NCBI RefSeq assembly: GCF_010183535.1
Contig: NC_071332.1
Location: 18,290,001-18,354,000, forward strand
Length of the DNA: 64,000 nt
Origin: Caenorhabditis remanei
Lineage: Eukaryota; Nematoda; Chromadorea; Rhabditida; Rhabditidae
Direction: 5' to 3'
Part shown: in pieces, positions 10,724 through 21,947 of the stretch
How positions within the stretch are numbered: position 1 is the first letter of the stretch
Layout of the letters: every line of letters begins with the position of its first letter
Made by a program: the position numbers and the translations under genes
The notes under the pieces: model-generated
Databases searched by the model: none
The model's input: only the letters and a program-made list of their open reading frames with translations
What the model was told of the DNA's origin: nothing

Positions 10724-11415
10724 CAGGCTTGGTCGAGGTCGGGAAATCGGGATACTCGATTTCCCGATTTTCCCGACTTTTTTCGGGAAAATTTCCCGAC
10801 GGGAAATTTCCCGAAAAAAAAATCGGGAATTTTTTCCCGACGGGAAATTTCCCGAAAAAAAAGTCGGGAAATTTTTCCCGACGAGAAATTTCCCGAAAAA
10901 TTTCGGGAAAATCGGGAACAATTTTTTTATCGCTTGTTGCTAAAATTTTCATCATTTCTGTCTCTTTCCCGTATTTATCATGAGTATTTGAGCTCTCCAG
11001 CAACGAATTCCGAAGCAGAACGTATGTTCTAGTCGCCAAATACTGTTTTGATGATATAAAGTTATTGAGCGCTGAGAGATGTTTCTTCAGCAAAACGGGA
11101 GATTGATGGGGTTCCAACCTCAACAAACGAATTTTTTGTTATTGAATAAGTTTTTATTGCTAGCATTGATGATGAAAATGAAAAATGTGGAAAAATACGC
11201 ATTTTTGAGTCATTAAATGTTCGTTTTCGAAAATTCTCGAATTTCTCGAAAAATTCCCGATTTTCCCGAAAAAAAAAGTCGGGAAAAAAACCGGGAACCC
11301 GATTTCCCGAAAATATTTTTCGGGAAATTTTTCGGGTTCCCGATTTCCCGAAAAAAAATTTCGGGAAATTTTTTTGTTCCCGATTTTCCCGAAAAGTTTT
11401 TCCCGACCAAGCCTG
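10724..11415. mobile_element. hAT-like MITE with TCGGGAAA-rich arms
   Basis: The ends are CAGGCTTGGTCG in inverted orientation and the exact 8-bp duplication is CTAAACAC (10716-10723, 11416-11423). Each arm consists of repeated CCCGA(A/C)AAAA and TCGGGAAATT words, giving long spurious frames on both strands. The centre (10920-11220) is unique and non-coding. Confidence 0.9.
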
Positions 11416-11423
11416 CTAAACAC

Positions 11424-12300
11424 AAATAAAGACAATAACACGTGTAATGTGAATAACTTCAAAAGATATAACTGATATAACCACACAAAGGTATATCAGA
11501 ATTCTCCTGGATATACAAAAAATGTTCCATTTTCAGTAGAACGACCAGACACAGATAGACAACAATTCAAATATAGATAAAGATAACAAATAGTGAATAG
11601 GAAACACCACGGATTATTACAATGAAATAGAGAACAATAACCGTTTGTAATCTTCATTGAGTTGAATGAAATGTGAAGAAAATGAACACTATTACGAAAA
11701 ATGATGAAACGGAGACAATAAATCATATTTTTGAAAACATTGACGTAAAAATACATACACAGCCTAGAAATGTTGGATTATAATGTTGAATGAAATGGTC
11801 TGAAACATATAGAACGGGTATAATACAATGAGCGCTTACAATTGTTTCGTTCCGGGAAACTCTTAATCATGACTGGGAATGTTTCACCGCCCGATAATAA
11901 CACTTAGACGCAAAAGACAAGCAAGGCACTCACTGATAGTTACACTTCACATCAAGATAAATACATAATACACTTCTTTCTCATTTGTCCTCAAATTCGA
12001 ATCGACTGGCGGTGAAGTTGTGTTTTTTGTATCTGAGGGCTGAGATACTAATCTACAGTTTCTATAGACAGATTTATTTTGTTTAGAATTAACGTCTTTT
12101 ACTAGATGCACTTTGTACATTTCCCACTTTTTTTCCCTCGCTCATGATTAACATGCTTTAAGTCTTGAATCATTCTTTCTATCTGTTTTAATGGAATCCT
12201 TTTACCCACACATTTTCCGTCTGACTCCGCCCTTGCCCAATATAAAAGAAGAGACAAGAGCTTACATTTTCTCTTCCAAAAAAGGTTTAATTACTCAAGT
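11424..12300. other. Gene-free AT-rich interval
   Basis: No convincing exon, RNA gene or bounded repeat was found on either strand. The few open frames are short, lack splice context and have no recognisable composition. Confidence 0.4.
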
Positions 12301-12606
12301 TTGAGGTGATCCGGCGAACTTGGATCTTGTCATCATTGCGCTTCAGGCTCACTTTACTCTTTTGCTGCTGGTTGACCGCTTGCTCAAAATTCGGCCCGGG
12401 GATGAGGTGTAGGCCTCGTAACGGAATTTCGATTTACGGCGGCTCTCTACAATGTCAGATGAATCATTGGAGTTGGCGCTCAGCTGACTGGTAGTTGGTT
12501 TGTCCGACATCTCTCTCTTTCTTCTCACTAGAACGTGCACAAAAGGAGGAGATATTCGACGATAGAGAAGCGCTAGTGCTGATAAGCAGAGCGCTCGTGC
12601 TGGTAT

Positions 12607-13277
12607 CAGAGTTGCATGGAATTCCGACTTCCGACTTCTGGAGAAAAAGTTATTTCCGACTTCCGTCTTTAGCCATTCCGTAACTGTGAAATTTGAGAAG
12701 AGTACATATTGCAGAAATACATTGAAAAATGATATAAAAGGATAGTGGGAGTGTAGACTTTCGGTTGACGTGCATTGTGAATTGTTTAGGATGAATAGAG
12801 TACTACTCTTTAGATAAATCTAACCTTCCCTGATGATGGTCTAAGAACCGAAACGTCGGATTAAACCATTTCTAATTGTGTCATACATGAAAATAAAGGT
12901 CAACCTAAAGAGTAGTACTCTATTCATCCTAATGATATAAAAGGACAGAAAAAGGCTTTTCTTCAGACAAAAACTAATTTCTATTTTCGTTATTTCAAAA
13001 GAACTTACTTACTTACTTCGTCGATCCGTTCTTCGCTTATTTGGTGTAGGCGCGGATCACAACTATCCATTTTTTACGATCTTTGGCGATTGTGCTCCAA
13101 GGTTCGATCAGTTGGTCTCCTTGTCGCACTGAAATATCTTTTCTGAGAGAGTCGGTCTTCGAAAGATGATCTTTCGAAACTGAATATGTCGAAAAAGAAG
13201 TTTCGAAAGCGCCCACTGCTTCCGAACTCCGACCTCTGACTTCCGGAAAAAAAAATTTCAACTTCCATGCCATTCTG
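12607..13277. mobile_element. hAT-like element, CAGAGTTGCATGG ends
   Basis: The exact 8-bp duplication GCTGGTAT (12599-12606, 13278-13285) brackets it. The left end is CAGAGTTGCATGGAATTCCG and the right end, read inverted, CAGAATGGCATGGAAG. CCGACTTCCG words occur in both arms. It holds a smaller TA-flanked element (12789-12929) and a short open frame (13037-13250 minus) of unknown origin. Confidence 0.85.
12789..12929. mobile_element. TA-flanked 141-bp element with perfect termini
   Basis: The terminal inverted repeats begin GGATGAATAGAGTACTACTC and are perfect for at least 23 bp. TA flanks both ends (12787-12788, 12930-12931). The middle has GAACCGAAACGTCGG. It is nested in the hAT-like element at 12607-13277. 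Confidence 0.75.
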
Positions 13278-14105
13278 GCTGGTATTCGTGGAGCCGTTGA
13301 CAAGACATCGAGAATCCGGCGACGAAAGGAGTCGACCATCTTTTGAGTACGCATGAAGAAAGCACTCTTGAACATCAAGAAAGTGTTGTGTAGCGGCTCT
13401 TCAGCGGTTCCAGTTGATGGAGAAGCTGTCGTATGAATGGAATAATCTTCATCAGTTCCAGTTTGTGGAGAGCCAGTCGTAAATTCAGGTTTTCCGTTTT
13501 TTGCATTCATGTGGATAGCCGCATTAAGGAATTTTAAAAAACCATAACTTTGAGATCAGAAGCTTGTAGATAATCCACTTAACGAGTTTTCTTCATACAG
13601 TCGAGCGGCGTAGAAAGTGAAGAATCATTTAGACACTGAAATTTCTTCACAATTACGTATATTTATATGCAGGGAATGTAGGGCAAATCGTTATCAAAAG
13701 GTCACGTTCAAACTTCGAAGAGTACGTCGAAAATGAATTACTGTTTGCAGTTTTAATGTGGAAGTTCACTATACACGTTTCAATAATTTAGATCTGGCAA
13801 GTTAAGCAGCGTTTCGCCGTTTTACTAGCAGCTCTGTAACGATTTCTATCATCAGTATAATAAACATACCTGAAGAAAACATAGAAATGCAGAAAGTGTG
13901 TCGCTCGTAGAATGAAAATTGGATTGTGTGAGCTTGTGCCACGAATCATGTGATGTTTTCGCACGAAAGGTTGTAAGCAAGAGGAAGAGAAAAAAATTGT
14001 TGCCATATGTAGGAATCGAACCATCGACCATCTTTTCCATATTGTTGACGATCAGCTTGTCATGTCAACTTTCTTATGGTTTTCAACTACGAGACCCATC
14101 CGAAC

Positions 14106-14422
14106 CAGACTTGCAAAATATCGGCCCGGCCCGGTCGGCCCGGAGTCAAAAAATGAGCACAATTTTTTCACAAAATTTTACGAAATTTTTTGAAATTTTC
14201 ATCAAAAATAGTCAAAAATCCTATGTACACTTGAGTTTTATCGATATGTAAAAACATAGTCGAAAATTCGACTTTTTTGCGAAAAAATCAAAAAAATTTC
14301 AAAAAAATTCAAATTTTCAAATTTTTGTACTGTGACCCGGGCCGACCGGGCCGGGCCGGGCCAGGCCGGGCCGGGCCGGTGAAAATTCTCAAATCGGCCC
14401 GGCCCGGCCCGTTGCAAGTATG
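14106..14422. mobile_element. hAT-like MITE, ACTTG...GGGCC family (copy 2)
   Basis: The exact duplication is ATCCGAAC (14098-14105, 14423-14430). The ends are CAGACTTGCAA and, inverted, CATACTTGCAA. GGCCCGGCC runs are at both ends. It is the same family as 7545-7842 and 63529-63819. Confidence 0.92.
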
Positions 14423-14950
14423 ATCCGAACGAATTTCATGTGCTTGAAACATCGCTGTGTTCGTGGACGTGATAATTCGACATAATTCATACAACTGCGC
14501 TCCACCGAAGCTGAAAATGTAAAGTAAAATATGAAACTGATGCAACAATCGAAGTATTGTACCGGAAAACTGGTATATCCGACAGAGAATTGTTGCCTAG
14601 GAATTGTTGTGAAAATGAACTATCATGAAGTACCATAATGATTTTTGAATCTAGGCGACTTCATAAAGCTGCATAACGTATCCAGACATGATTAAGAGCG
14701 CTCTGGGACTCAGGAATTTGGTAAACTAAGGATGAAATACTAGGAAAATTACAAAAGATAATTCGAGAAGATAAAAAGTGAGAATTGGTGAAGAAGAAGA
14801 AGAGAAAGAACGAAGAGCGCCGGAAGGTTGAATGAAGTTGATGAACTTTGAGTGTTTCACGGTGTCACTGATTATTGTTTCTGCTTGAGATTCGGTCGGG
14901 TAGAGTAAGTCTAGATCTTCATTTTTGTAGTTGACAACTTTTCTGTACAG

Positions 14951-15268
14951 TTTTCACTGAAAACCTGCAAAATACAAAGTTTAAAACGTGATGACAAACA
15001 GTATTCACCAGAAAATAGTGCATTCATCGGGATTGACTTCGAAAGCGGAGAAATGGAAGAAATGCTGAATCCGCAGATCGAAACCAATGACTTTGACATG
15101 TTTTGCATGTTTCCATTGATCCATTTTAACGGGTCGGTTGATTTAATCCGTCGAAAACGCGCTTGGGACGGACGGTTCACCAATCAGGGGAACGGATTGA
15201 GCCATGACGATTTTGAATCGGATTTCATATTGGTGAAGTTCGGTTATCTGTCAACAGTGATAGATTGA
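14951..15268 (+). CDS. Isolated terminal exon of unknown gene
   Basis: A TGTACAG acceptor at 14944-14950 opens a 105-codon frame ending at a stop at 15266-15268. The sequence looks protein-like (ENSAFIGIDFESGEMEEM, DLIRRKRAWDGRF, DDFESDFILVKFGYL) and is acidic and aromatic-rich. No partner exon could be placed upstream, so gene extent and family are unknown. It may be the relic of an F-box-associated carboxy terminus, but I cannot show that. Confidence 0.35.
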   Translation, partial: FSLKTCKIQSLKRDDKQYSPENSAFIGIDFESGEMEEMLNPQIETNDFDMFCMFPLIHFNGSVDLIRRKRAWDGRFTNQGNGLSHDDFESDFILVKFGYLSTVID

Positions 15269-15278
15269 GTAGCTCGGT

Positions 15279-15711
15279 ATAGGAATTGCGTGGAAGAAAA
15301 ATCCATATTCGGAAGTCGGAAGTTTGGAGTCGGTGTTCAGTTGACTAGTAGTTGGCTGGGCCGACAGCTTTCTCTTCAGACACATACCCATGGAACGGTT
15401 ACGAAAGGAGGAGCTACTCTAAGCGAAGCTGGTATTCGTGGTGTCGTTGACATGATGCTGATAATCCGGTGACGATTTGGTGTTGCTAGAGACGACGGAA
15501 GGAGTCGACCATATTTTGAGTGCGCAATGAAGAAAGCACTTGTTGAACACCAAGAAACGGGGGCAGTGTTGTGTGTGGCGGGTAATCCGTGGTTCCAGTT
15601 GGTGGTGAGGCAGTTGCATGGTATGCTCACCATTATCATATCAGATTGAGTAGGTAGGTATCAGTTCCATGGAAATGAAAATTCTTTCGGAAGTCGGAAT
15701 TCCATTCAACT
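15279..15711. mobile_element. Probable hAT-like element carrying a gene fragment
   Basis: The right end, read inverted, is CAGAGTTGAATGGAATTCCG, the family end seen at 134 and 12607. The left end AGGAATTGCGTGGAAG is degenerate. Flanking octamers CTCGGTAT (15271-15278) and CTCGATAT (15712-15719) differ by one base. The middle (15326-15640) is homologous to parts of the gene remnant at 12470-12600 plus 13278-13420, on the minus strand, without the insertion found there. This looks like a transposon with a captured gene fragment, though an insertion beside a duplicated locus would look the same. Confidence 0.5.
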
Positions 15712-16518
15712 CTGCTCGATATCTGTGTCACGAAAATTCAGAACAGATTCTGAATACACTGCGGAAAGTGTTTAAAAATGTCTACCGAAATTTTGCCATT
15801 AAAATTTCAGGCATCATCGACATCGCCTATCATTGAGTAGCTGTCCACTATGGGTAAGATTTCGACAGAGCGTAGTTGCAAGACGTTCTTCTTATTGATA
15901 ACTAAAAGAAAAATTTATAGGGGAAAAATCGGATCCTTACCCGATTTTTACTTTTGAATTTGAGCACTTTTGTTCGAATTCCAGTTTTCGAGCAAGTTGT
16001 AGAATTATTGAAATGGAGAGAATGAGTAGACGATAGCGGTCAGTTTCGGCCCGATTTTCGCAGTTGTGTCACTGCAAAACAGGCTGAAACAGTATAATTA
16101 ACATGAAAAAGCGGTCAGAAAAGAAGAACACGGTGGTTAACAACCGAAATAAAGATTACAATTAAATATCCTATTAAAACGAGCTCAAGTTCATTAAAAC
16201 TACAACATATAAAACAAAAATGATGAGGCAGATGAGAATTATAAAACAAATAAAACCTACAATGAAGAATTGCACTGAAATTTTGTGCTTCACTGGGGAA
16301 TAAGAAGGGTATCTGAGTTATCCGCACAAACGGAAAATAGGAATGAAATTTGCGAAAAGAAATGAAATAGCACTGAAAATGAATACAACGACGAAGTGGG
16401 GCGAAAAAGGTTTCAAATTTAGATTCTTGTAATCAATGGGGGCACTTGCCGATTATCTTTCGTACTAATGCAAGTTTAGCGGACTAAATGAGAAAATTAC
16501 AAAAAGAATGACAGAATC

Positions 16519-16661
16519 TATTAGCACGATACGGTTTTTACAACCACGCTCTTGCGAAACCGAAGAAAATTGCGTGCGAAATTGAAAGACTCAGAGAAAA
16601 AGAGGCATTTGTCAAGGGGATTTCGGTGGAGCGAAGTTGTAAAAACTGTGATGAGCTAATA
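16519..16661. repeat. TATTAGC foldback repeat, copy 1
   Basis: The outer ends TATTAGCAC and TATTAGCTC (inverted) are followed by TTTTTACAACCACGCTC and TTTTTACAACTTCGCTC respectively. Related copies lie at 25961-26102 and 30619-30753. About 140 bp, non-coding. Confidence 0.65.
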
Positions 16662-16690
16662 GTGAAGAAAAAATGATTTTAGATATTATT

Positions 16691-18014
16691 CTATGGTGGA
16701 CATGGCTCATCGAAAATTTTGCACCCGACAAGAGTGGATCTTTCGATAGTGCAATTCGTGATGGTGGCATAGAAAACTTCGGAACTAAAGACTTTGCAGT
16801 TGGAGAGAGAATTTTGAGTGGTGGTCTGAAAAGTTGTTAAATTTCAAGTTTTGATTATAATTTTATACTTTCTTACCGCCTCCTCTTGAACGTTTTGATT
16901 ATCTTCTTCTTCAACTGGCTCAGACTTGACGGTCGCTGGCTCGACAAATTCCGGTATCGTCTCCTGGCGCTCACTATTCTGTTGGGCATCTGGCGATGAC
17001 TGGTTATCAGAATCGTTTGAAGACATTTCAAAGAATCCAGATGACATCTCACTGAGTTTATGATTTCGTGGAGATTTTTCAGGTGGTGGTTGGGATTGCT
17101 CAATTGCAACTTCATTTGTCGCTGATTCCTTTGGTATAGATGGAGCTGAATGTGATTCTAGATGTTTAATGGTTGCAGAAGATTCTCCGCTAGTTTCCGG
17201 CGGGCGAACCACTTCGATGTTTCCATAGAATCTGTGCGATGGCGATCTCAATGGCTGCTCGTATGAAAACTCTTCCAGACGCGGAGTTCGATATCCAGAG
17301 AATTTCGGCGTCGATTCGCGCAATCGATTTGTAGTATCCGTATCGACAGAGTGTGGAATCGATTCCAAAAATCTTTCAGGAACACCGGAAGTAGATGGCT
17401 CATTCCGTTTCGACTCGAATTCAAAAGAACGAAGAGATCTGGTGCGTTTCCGACGTCTAATTGGAGATATCGAGCATTGGAAACTCGGTTTGCGCTCCCA
17501 TGATTTCTCGAGAAACTTTCCAGAAGAATTTCTGACCGGGCTAGAAGAACCACCATCTGAATCACTTGAATCGCTGGGAGAAACTACTCGGAGTCTTCTC
17601 TTAGCAGACGTTTTCCCTTGACTAGAATTTTCCTTCTTTTTGAGAGTCAGTCCCGCACGAAGTGAACGAACATGGCGTGTAGGAGTCGAAATTCGCGAAA
17701 GTTTACAAGGCGCAAATTTCGAAGGTGTTCGGTGTCGAGTCGATGTAATCGATTCTCTGAATATATCTCTCCCCAGATTCTCCCATGGAAGTGGTGTTGC
17801 TGCTTGAATATGCACCGCGCGTGCAGAAAACTTTGGTTTCGCGCGTTTCCTGTCTTCCACCTGAAAATAAAAAATATTTAAAATATAGAAAACTTGAGAT
17901 TCTTACCAAACTATTTTCTGGTGCATCGTCGAAGCTGAAACGCAAGGAGCGTCCATGGGGGAGTGCTGGTCGTACGGTCTTTGACGGTTCTTCTCTCTTA
18001 TTTATAGAGGACAT
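16691..18014 (-). CDS. Unrecognised 408-aa Ser/Arg-rich protein with short-repeat tail
   Basis: Exons 17907-18014, 16877-17860 and 16691-16825 join in frame (1227 nt). A CTTTTTCAG acceptor directly precedes the ATG, which suggests trans-splicing and fixes the start. The first two-thirds are disordered-looking with repeated S/T-P and R-rich basic patches (SPIRRRKRTRSLRSFEFE), consistent with a phosphorylated nuclear or chromatin protein. Near the end VKSEPVEEE resembles a SUMO-acceptor site. The last exon (NSLSNCKVFSSEV...TNCTIERSTLVGCKIFDEP) matches the last exon of the gene at 8742-9569. I do not recognise the family. Confidence 0.72.
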
Positions 18015-18477
18015 CTGAAAAAGTGAGAGATTCGAGAAAGGGGCGGGATTAACTTTGAATTTATGGGCGATGTTTCATTTTTTTTCAAAGTTTTTTGAGT
18101 TTTCCCCCAAAAATGTTGAAGTTTTCAGGAAAAATTTGTAAGTTTTATCTGCGAGAGAGCATTTTTGATTTTTTAAGCGTTGAATTTTATCTGAAAAATA
18201 ACAAAAAACGCTGAAAATCCGTCGAAATCTGAAATTTTTGGGAGAAAGTGAGCAAGAATCTGAAACTCAACTTTGCGCGCTAAAGAGGGCGCGGTGCGGA
18301 ATTTCGGAGTGTCGTTGTTGCGCAGTTTTGAATGTTTGCTCTGTTTTGGATGTTTTTCGCTGTGATTTTAGTGGTTTTTTGATTAAAAATTAATTAAAAT
18401 TTTCATTGAAACTAAGAAAAACATTTTTAAAGCCCAGTTTGGAATGAAATCCTTCCTACGGTAGAAGGAAAAGTGTG

Positions 18478-18515
18478 CACTAACGTATTGCGGACAATGT
18501 GCCAAACTTTACGAA
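18478..18515 (+). promoter_or_regulatory. Conserved TTGCGGACAAT motif upstream of an FTH gene
   Basis: ATTGCGGACAATGTGCCA lies about 150 bp upstream of the start at 18640. In gene orientation the same word occurs upstream of the FTH genes starting at 37886, 52587 and 58713. It is likely a promoter element or a conserved 5' feature of this family. Confidence 0.5.
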
Positions 18516-18639
18516 CAATTAATTCCAGCTTAGTTGATTGATTTCAACCGCAGTTTTCGCATGGTTTTCCAGTCTAAAACGCGGTTTTTTTTTCAGAGAA
18601 CTGTCAGAATGTCCTCTCAATAGTCCTGATCACTTAAAA

Positions 18640-20040
18640 ATGCCATTGACAATTTTCGACTTGCCAGTGGAGATGATAAATAAAATAGTTGAAGAATTAG
18701 ATACATTTAGCAGGTATTCTGTAGAAAAATACATATAAAACATGATTTTTCTACAGATTCAACCTCCAAAAAGTGTCCAAAGCCTTCCGTATCATCATCG
18801 ATCGCCTGAAACCTTCTTTCAAGACGCTCGACTTCTATATCAACACGGATACTTCGATAAATCTGATATCTGACAAATTTTCAGTGGTTACTTACAGAAA
18901 AGAAGAAAATTCATGTTCAGTGGTCTATGAAAATCACAAAAAATCGATAATTGGAGTAGATCACGTCGAAATTGCCCTTGGCGACTTGGCGAGAGCGCTG
19001 AAAAATCCGAAATTGCAACTGGAACGACTTGGATTATTTTCTGATACTGAATATTCTAACTTTCTCAAAAATTGCTTGAATTCTCAACTTCACATCAAAA
19101 AACTCGTCTTAAAAACCCATAAAATCGATGAAATCCCACGAATTCTTACTATTTTTCAACATGGAACACTGGAATACATCGAATTTCGAAATGAGCCAAA
19201 AACCCGAAAGAATCTACTGAAAATTGTGAATTTGGAGCAGATCAAACGAGCGAGAAATTTGAAATTTCTAGGAATGGGGAGTCAAGATTCGGGTGTCGAA
19301 TGGAAATCGATTTAAAGTTTATAAAAATGAGTTTGACGTTGAAGATATTGTTCGGTTGAGAGATGTAAGAACTGAATGGTCGAAAAATTCTATTTTCTGT
19401 AATGAAATCACTTTTTTCGAGATAAAAACACCGAAAATCGTGATTTCCACAGAAAATTCAATTTTATATAAGTTTTCAACCGAAAACGTGCGTTTTTAAC
19501 TGCAAAATCGTCGAAAACCGCCGTTTTTATTATTAAAATGCTGAAAAATTCATATTTCAATCGTTTTCAATCAAAAAATCGGAGATTCGAGGCTCAGAAT
19601 AGTGAAAACCCATGTTTCACTCATTTTCAGCTTGAAAAATCTATTTTTCACTCATTTTAGCTTGAAAAAGTCATTTTTCACTGATTTTAGGTTGGAAAAC
19701 TCATTTTTCACTCACTTTTAGCTTGAAAAACCTATTTTTCACTAATTTTCAGCTTGAAAAAGTCATTTTTCACTCATTTTAGCTTGAAAACCCTATTTTT
19801 CACTCATTTTCTGCCTGAAAAGCCTATTTTTCACTAATTTTTAAAATTACGCTTTTCTGAGACTTCTCAATTAAATATTCTGTTTTTCAGATTTTCCTGA
19901 CCACCGCCCACTTGAAATCATGCCTCCTCACTGCTCGTCAATTCAACTTCACTTTACCTCAAATCGAGAGAATTTTGAGAAGCGATAAATGTTTAATCTT
20001 CACAATTAACTGCACCCAATTAATTATTGAAAAAGTTTAA
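18640..20040 (+). pseudogene. F-box/FTH gene with a frameshift
   Basis: Exons 18640-18713, 18757-19364 and 19891-20040 have consensus borders. Exon 1 encodes the F-box start (MPLTIFDLPVEMINKIVEEL); a TTTTTTTCAG acceptor at 18588-18597 may be the trans-splice site. Exon 2 is FTH-like and exon 3 is a typical FTH end (IFLTTAHLKSCLLTARQF). Exon 2 changes frame near 19285: upstream it reads ...GSQDSGVEWKSI-stop, downstream NRFKVYKNEFDVEDIVRLRD, and the summed exon length is off by one. A real frameshift, a sequencing error or a truncated allele are all possible. In the family, F-box proteins bind Skp1 in SCF ubiquitin ligases and FTH is the presumed substrate-binding part. There is no HTH_48 exon. 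Confidence 0.75.
19595..19845 (+). repeat. Intronic tandem repeat, about 30-bp unit
   Basis: About seven to eight imperfect copies of TTTTTCACTCATTTTAGCTT plus about ten further bases lie within intron 2 of the FTH gene at 18640. Each unit carries an acceptor-like TTTTAG/TTTCAG, yet the true acceptor lies beyond the array at 19890. Confidence 0.8.
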
Positions 20041-20175
20041 CTTTTCTGTTATAAATCTATGGATCTTTTCAATTCTTATGTTAGAAAAGCGTTCAATATC
20101 GCCTCGTTTTTATCTCCTCACTCTGAAGATTCTTATGTCAATTTCTTCTTTTAAAAAATTCGAAAAATTTCCAGA

Positions 20176-21947
20176 ATGTCTGAAATTCTCTCCACTAATC
20201 CACTGGCAATCCGATATCTCATTCTTTACGAAGTTCTTCTGAAGAGAACAGTCGAAGAAGGTTATCAGAACTTGTGCGAGGCTCTGGGGAATAATCAATA
20301 CGATTACGTGGATTACCAGTTCTGGTATTATCGATTTTATCATGGAAACGTGGATTTGGAGTATGATAGAAGGTAGATCAAGTTTTGTCAATTCGTAACG
20401 AGACGTTTCGCAGCTATGAGCTCCACAGCCTCCATTTTCCCGTTTTTTCAATGATAACTTGACTTTTTGAGATAATTAAAGGTTTAAGAAGTCATAAAGA
20501 ACATTTTTTGTGACTTTGATAAAGGGGACCACAAGAAATGATGACCAGAAAAGAAACAAAAACAAGTATTTGTGGAAAAAGATGAAAACTGTTTTTCTGA
20601 ACCTTTAAACTTATTGGTTGTACGGCTAGTTCTTCGAGAAAAACAGTTTTCATCTTTTTCAACAAAAACAGTTTTTGTTGCTTTTCTGGACAAAATTTCT
20701 TGTGGTCCCCTTTATCAAAATCACATAAAATGTTCTTTATGACTTCTCAAACAATTAATCATCTGAAAAACTCAAGTTATCACAGAAAAAACGAGAATAT
20801 GGAGGCTGTGGAGTTCATAGCTGCAAAATGTCCCGGAGCCAATTTTTGGAATTTTCAGCGCCGATCCGAAGCAATTGGTACTATTTGACTTGCCAAGTGA
20901 AATATTGGGCATAATTGTAGGAGAACTGGATATCAAGGATCGGTAATAGCCCGTTCAAAAGCTTCGTTCAGTACCGATCAATTTCCAATATTTTAGAATG
21001 CGCACCCGCAAAGTGTGTCATCTACTCCGAGACACTGTTGATCGGCAGCCAATAGTAATCAGTGATTGCACAGTAAGCCTTCCATTCGATTGCGCATCTT
21101 CTCTCGAATTGAATGAATATAGCAATCATTACTCTCAAGAAGACCAGAATTGTGTCATATACTGGAATCATCCAAAGCGGTCGAAAGAAATCCAAATCAA
21201 TGAAGCATACCACATGGATATTGTTCTAAATGACTTAGCGATTCTGTTCAAATCATCGAACGTTCGAATCGATGATCTCGAACTTGTTTTCGGAAGAGAA
21301 GCGGAATATGGTGTAGATTCGTGTCTTCGCTTGATACGAGATATTTCGAATCTACATGTTGGCCGCTTGGTTCTCAAAGTGGAAAATACTAAATTGGCTT
21401 TATCTGCCTTATCGAGTTTTAAAACTGGATCTTTTCGATGTCTCACTATCGAATTCAGCGAACCTGAAAAGGAAGTTGGAATACTCTACGATAGCAGAAT
21501 CATCGGGACGGAACAATTCAGACAAGCCGAAGAAATCGATATAGCAAAATATGGAATTATCGACCCAATCCATCTCGAGAGCTTCTATCATTGCAATAGA
21601 TTTACGATCACATTGTCATCGCTCAGTGCAGAAAACATTTTACAATTAAAAGATGTAAACAATTTCAAAATTTTATTTTCACATTTCATAATGAGATCTG
21701 TTTACAGGCGCTGGCTATCTCGGACAATTTCGAAGCATGTTTTATTTATTTGTCACGTCCGCTCAATCTTTCCAACATTGGAAAATCTCTAGAAGCTAAT
21801 GTGCCAGACGGTGCACCTTTTTTTAGATGCGAATATCCACGCCCAGACACTGATTCCTACCTTGACATTCAAATCAGACCATCTAAAGTTTTCATTTTTT
21901 GTTATTCCACTCTTGAATCGGGTGAAGATGATGAAAATTCGAAATAA
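20176..21947 (+). CDS. F-box/FTH protein with HTH_48 amino-terminal domain, 392 aa
   Basis: Exons 20176-20372, 20859-20942, 20997-21654 and 21708-21947 total 1179 nt in frame. Exon 1 is the mariner-transposase-like HTH_48 domain found in many Caenorhabditis F-box proteins (NPLAIRYLILYEVLL...YQFWYYRFYHGNVDLEYDRR). Exon 2 is the F-box (LVLFDLPSEILGIIVGELD). Exon 3 is the FTH region, ending SLSAENILQLKD. Exon 4 is the tail. The exon sizes 197 and 84 recur in the FTH genes at 50-59 kb. A TTTCCAG acceptor two bases before the ATG and a 135-bp gap from the previous FTH gene allow an operon, but this is inference. A foldback repeat fills most of intron 1. Predicted role: SCF substrate adaptor in nucleus or cytosol. 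Confidence 0.88.
20488..20746. repeat. Foldback repeat in intron 1 of an FTH gene
   Basis: Arms of about 110 bp starting GAAGTCATAAAGAACATTTT are inverted around a short centre, and both carry GATAAAGGGGACCACAAG. No target duplication could be fixed. It lies inside the intron 20373-20858. Confidence 0.85.

Larger units (their letters stand above)
12310..13510 (-). pseudogene. Unrecognised gene remnant split by a hAT-like element
   Basis: On the minus strand, 13278-13510 encodes MNAKNGKPEFTTGSPQTG and, further on, MRTQKMVDSFRRRILDVL. After a 671-bp insertion (12607-13277) the frame resumes at 12598 downward. A start-like MSDKPTTSQLSANSNDSSD lies at 12510. The far end encodes basic sequence (SKVSLKRNDDKIQVRRITSN, about 12310-12370) in a different frame from the preceding part. 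A diverged duplicate of 12470-13420 lies at 15326-15640. Frame changes and the insertion argue for a decayed gene. I recognise no domain; an intact parent is not in the window. Confidence 0.45.

Noticed and set aside
10622..11486. Overlapping frames rich in FPEKFS/SGKIGN words
   Set aside because: They are the product of TCGGGAAA/TTTCCCGA arms of the MITE at 10724-11415.
14003..14078. tRNA-like sequence on the minus strand with a B-box (GGTTCGATTCC) and a pairable acceptor stem
   Set aside because: The T-stem and D-arm do not pair properly and no A-box of normal spacing is present. At best it is a decayed tRNA-derived sequence.
19595..19845. Regularly spaced repeats resembling a CRISPR array
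   Set aside because: The units are contiguous and imperfect without unique spacers, and lie in an intron of a eukaryotic gene.
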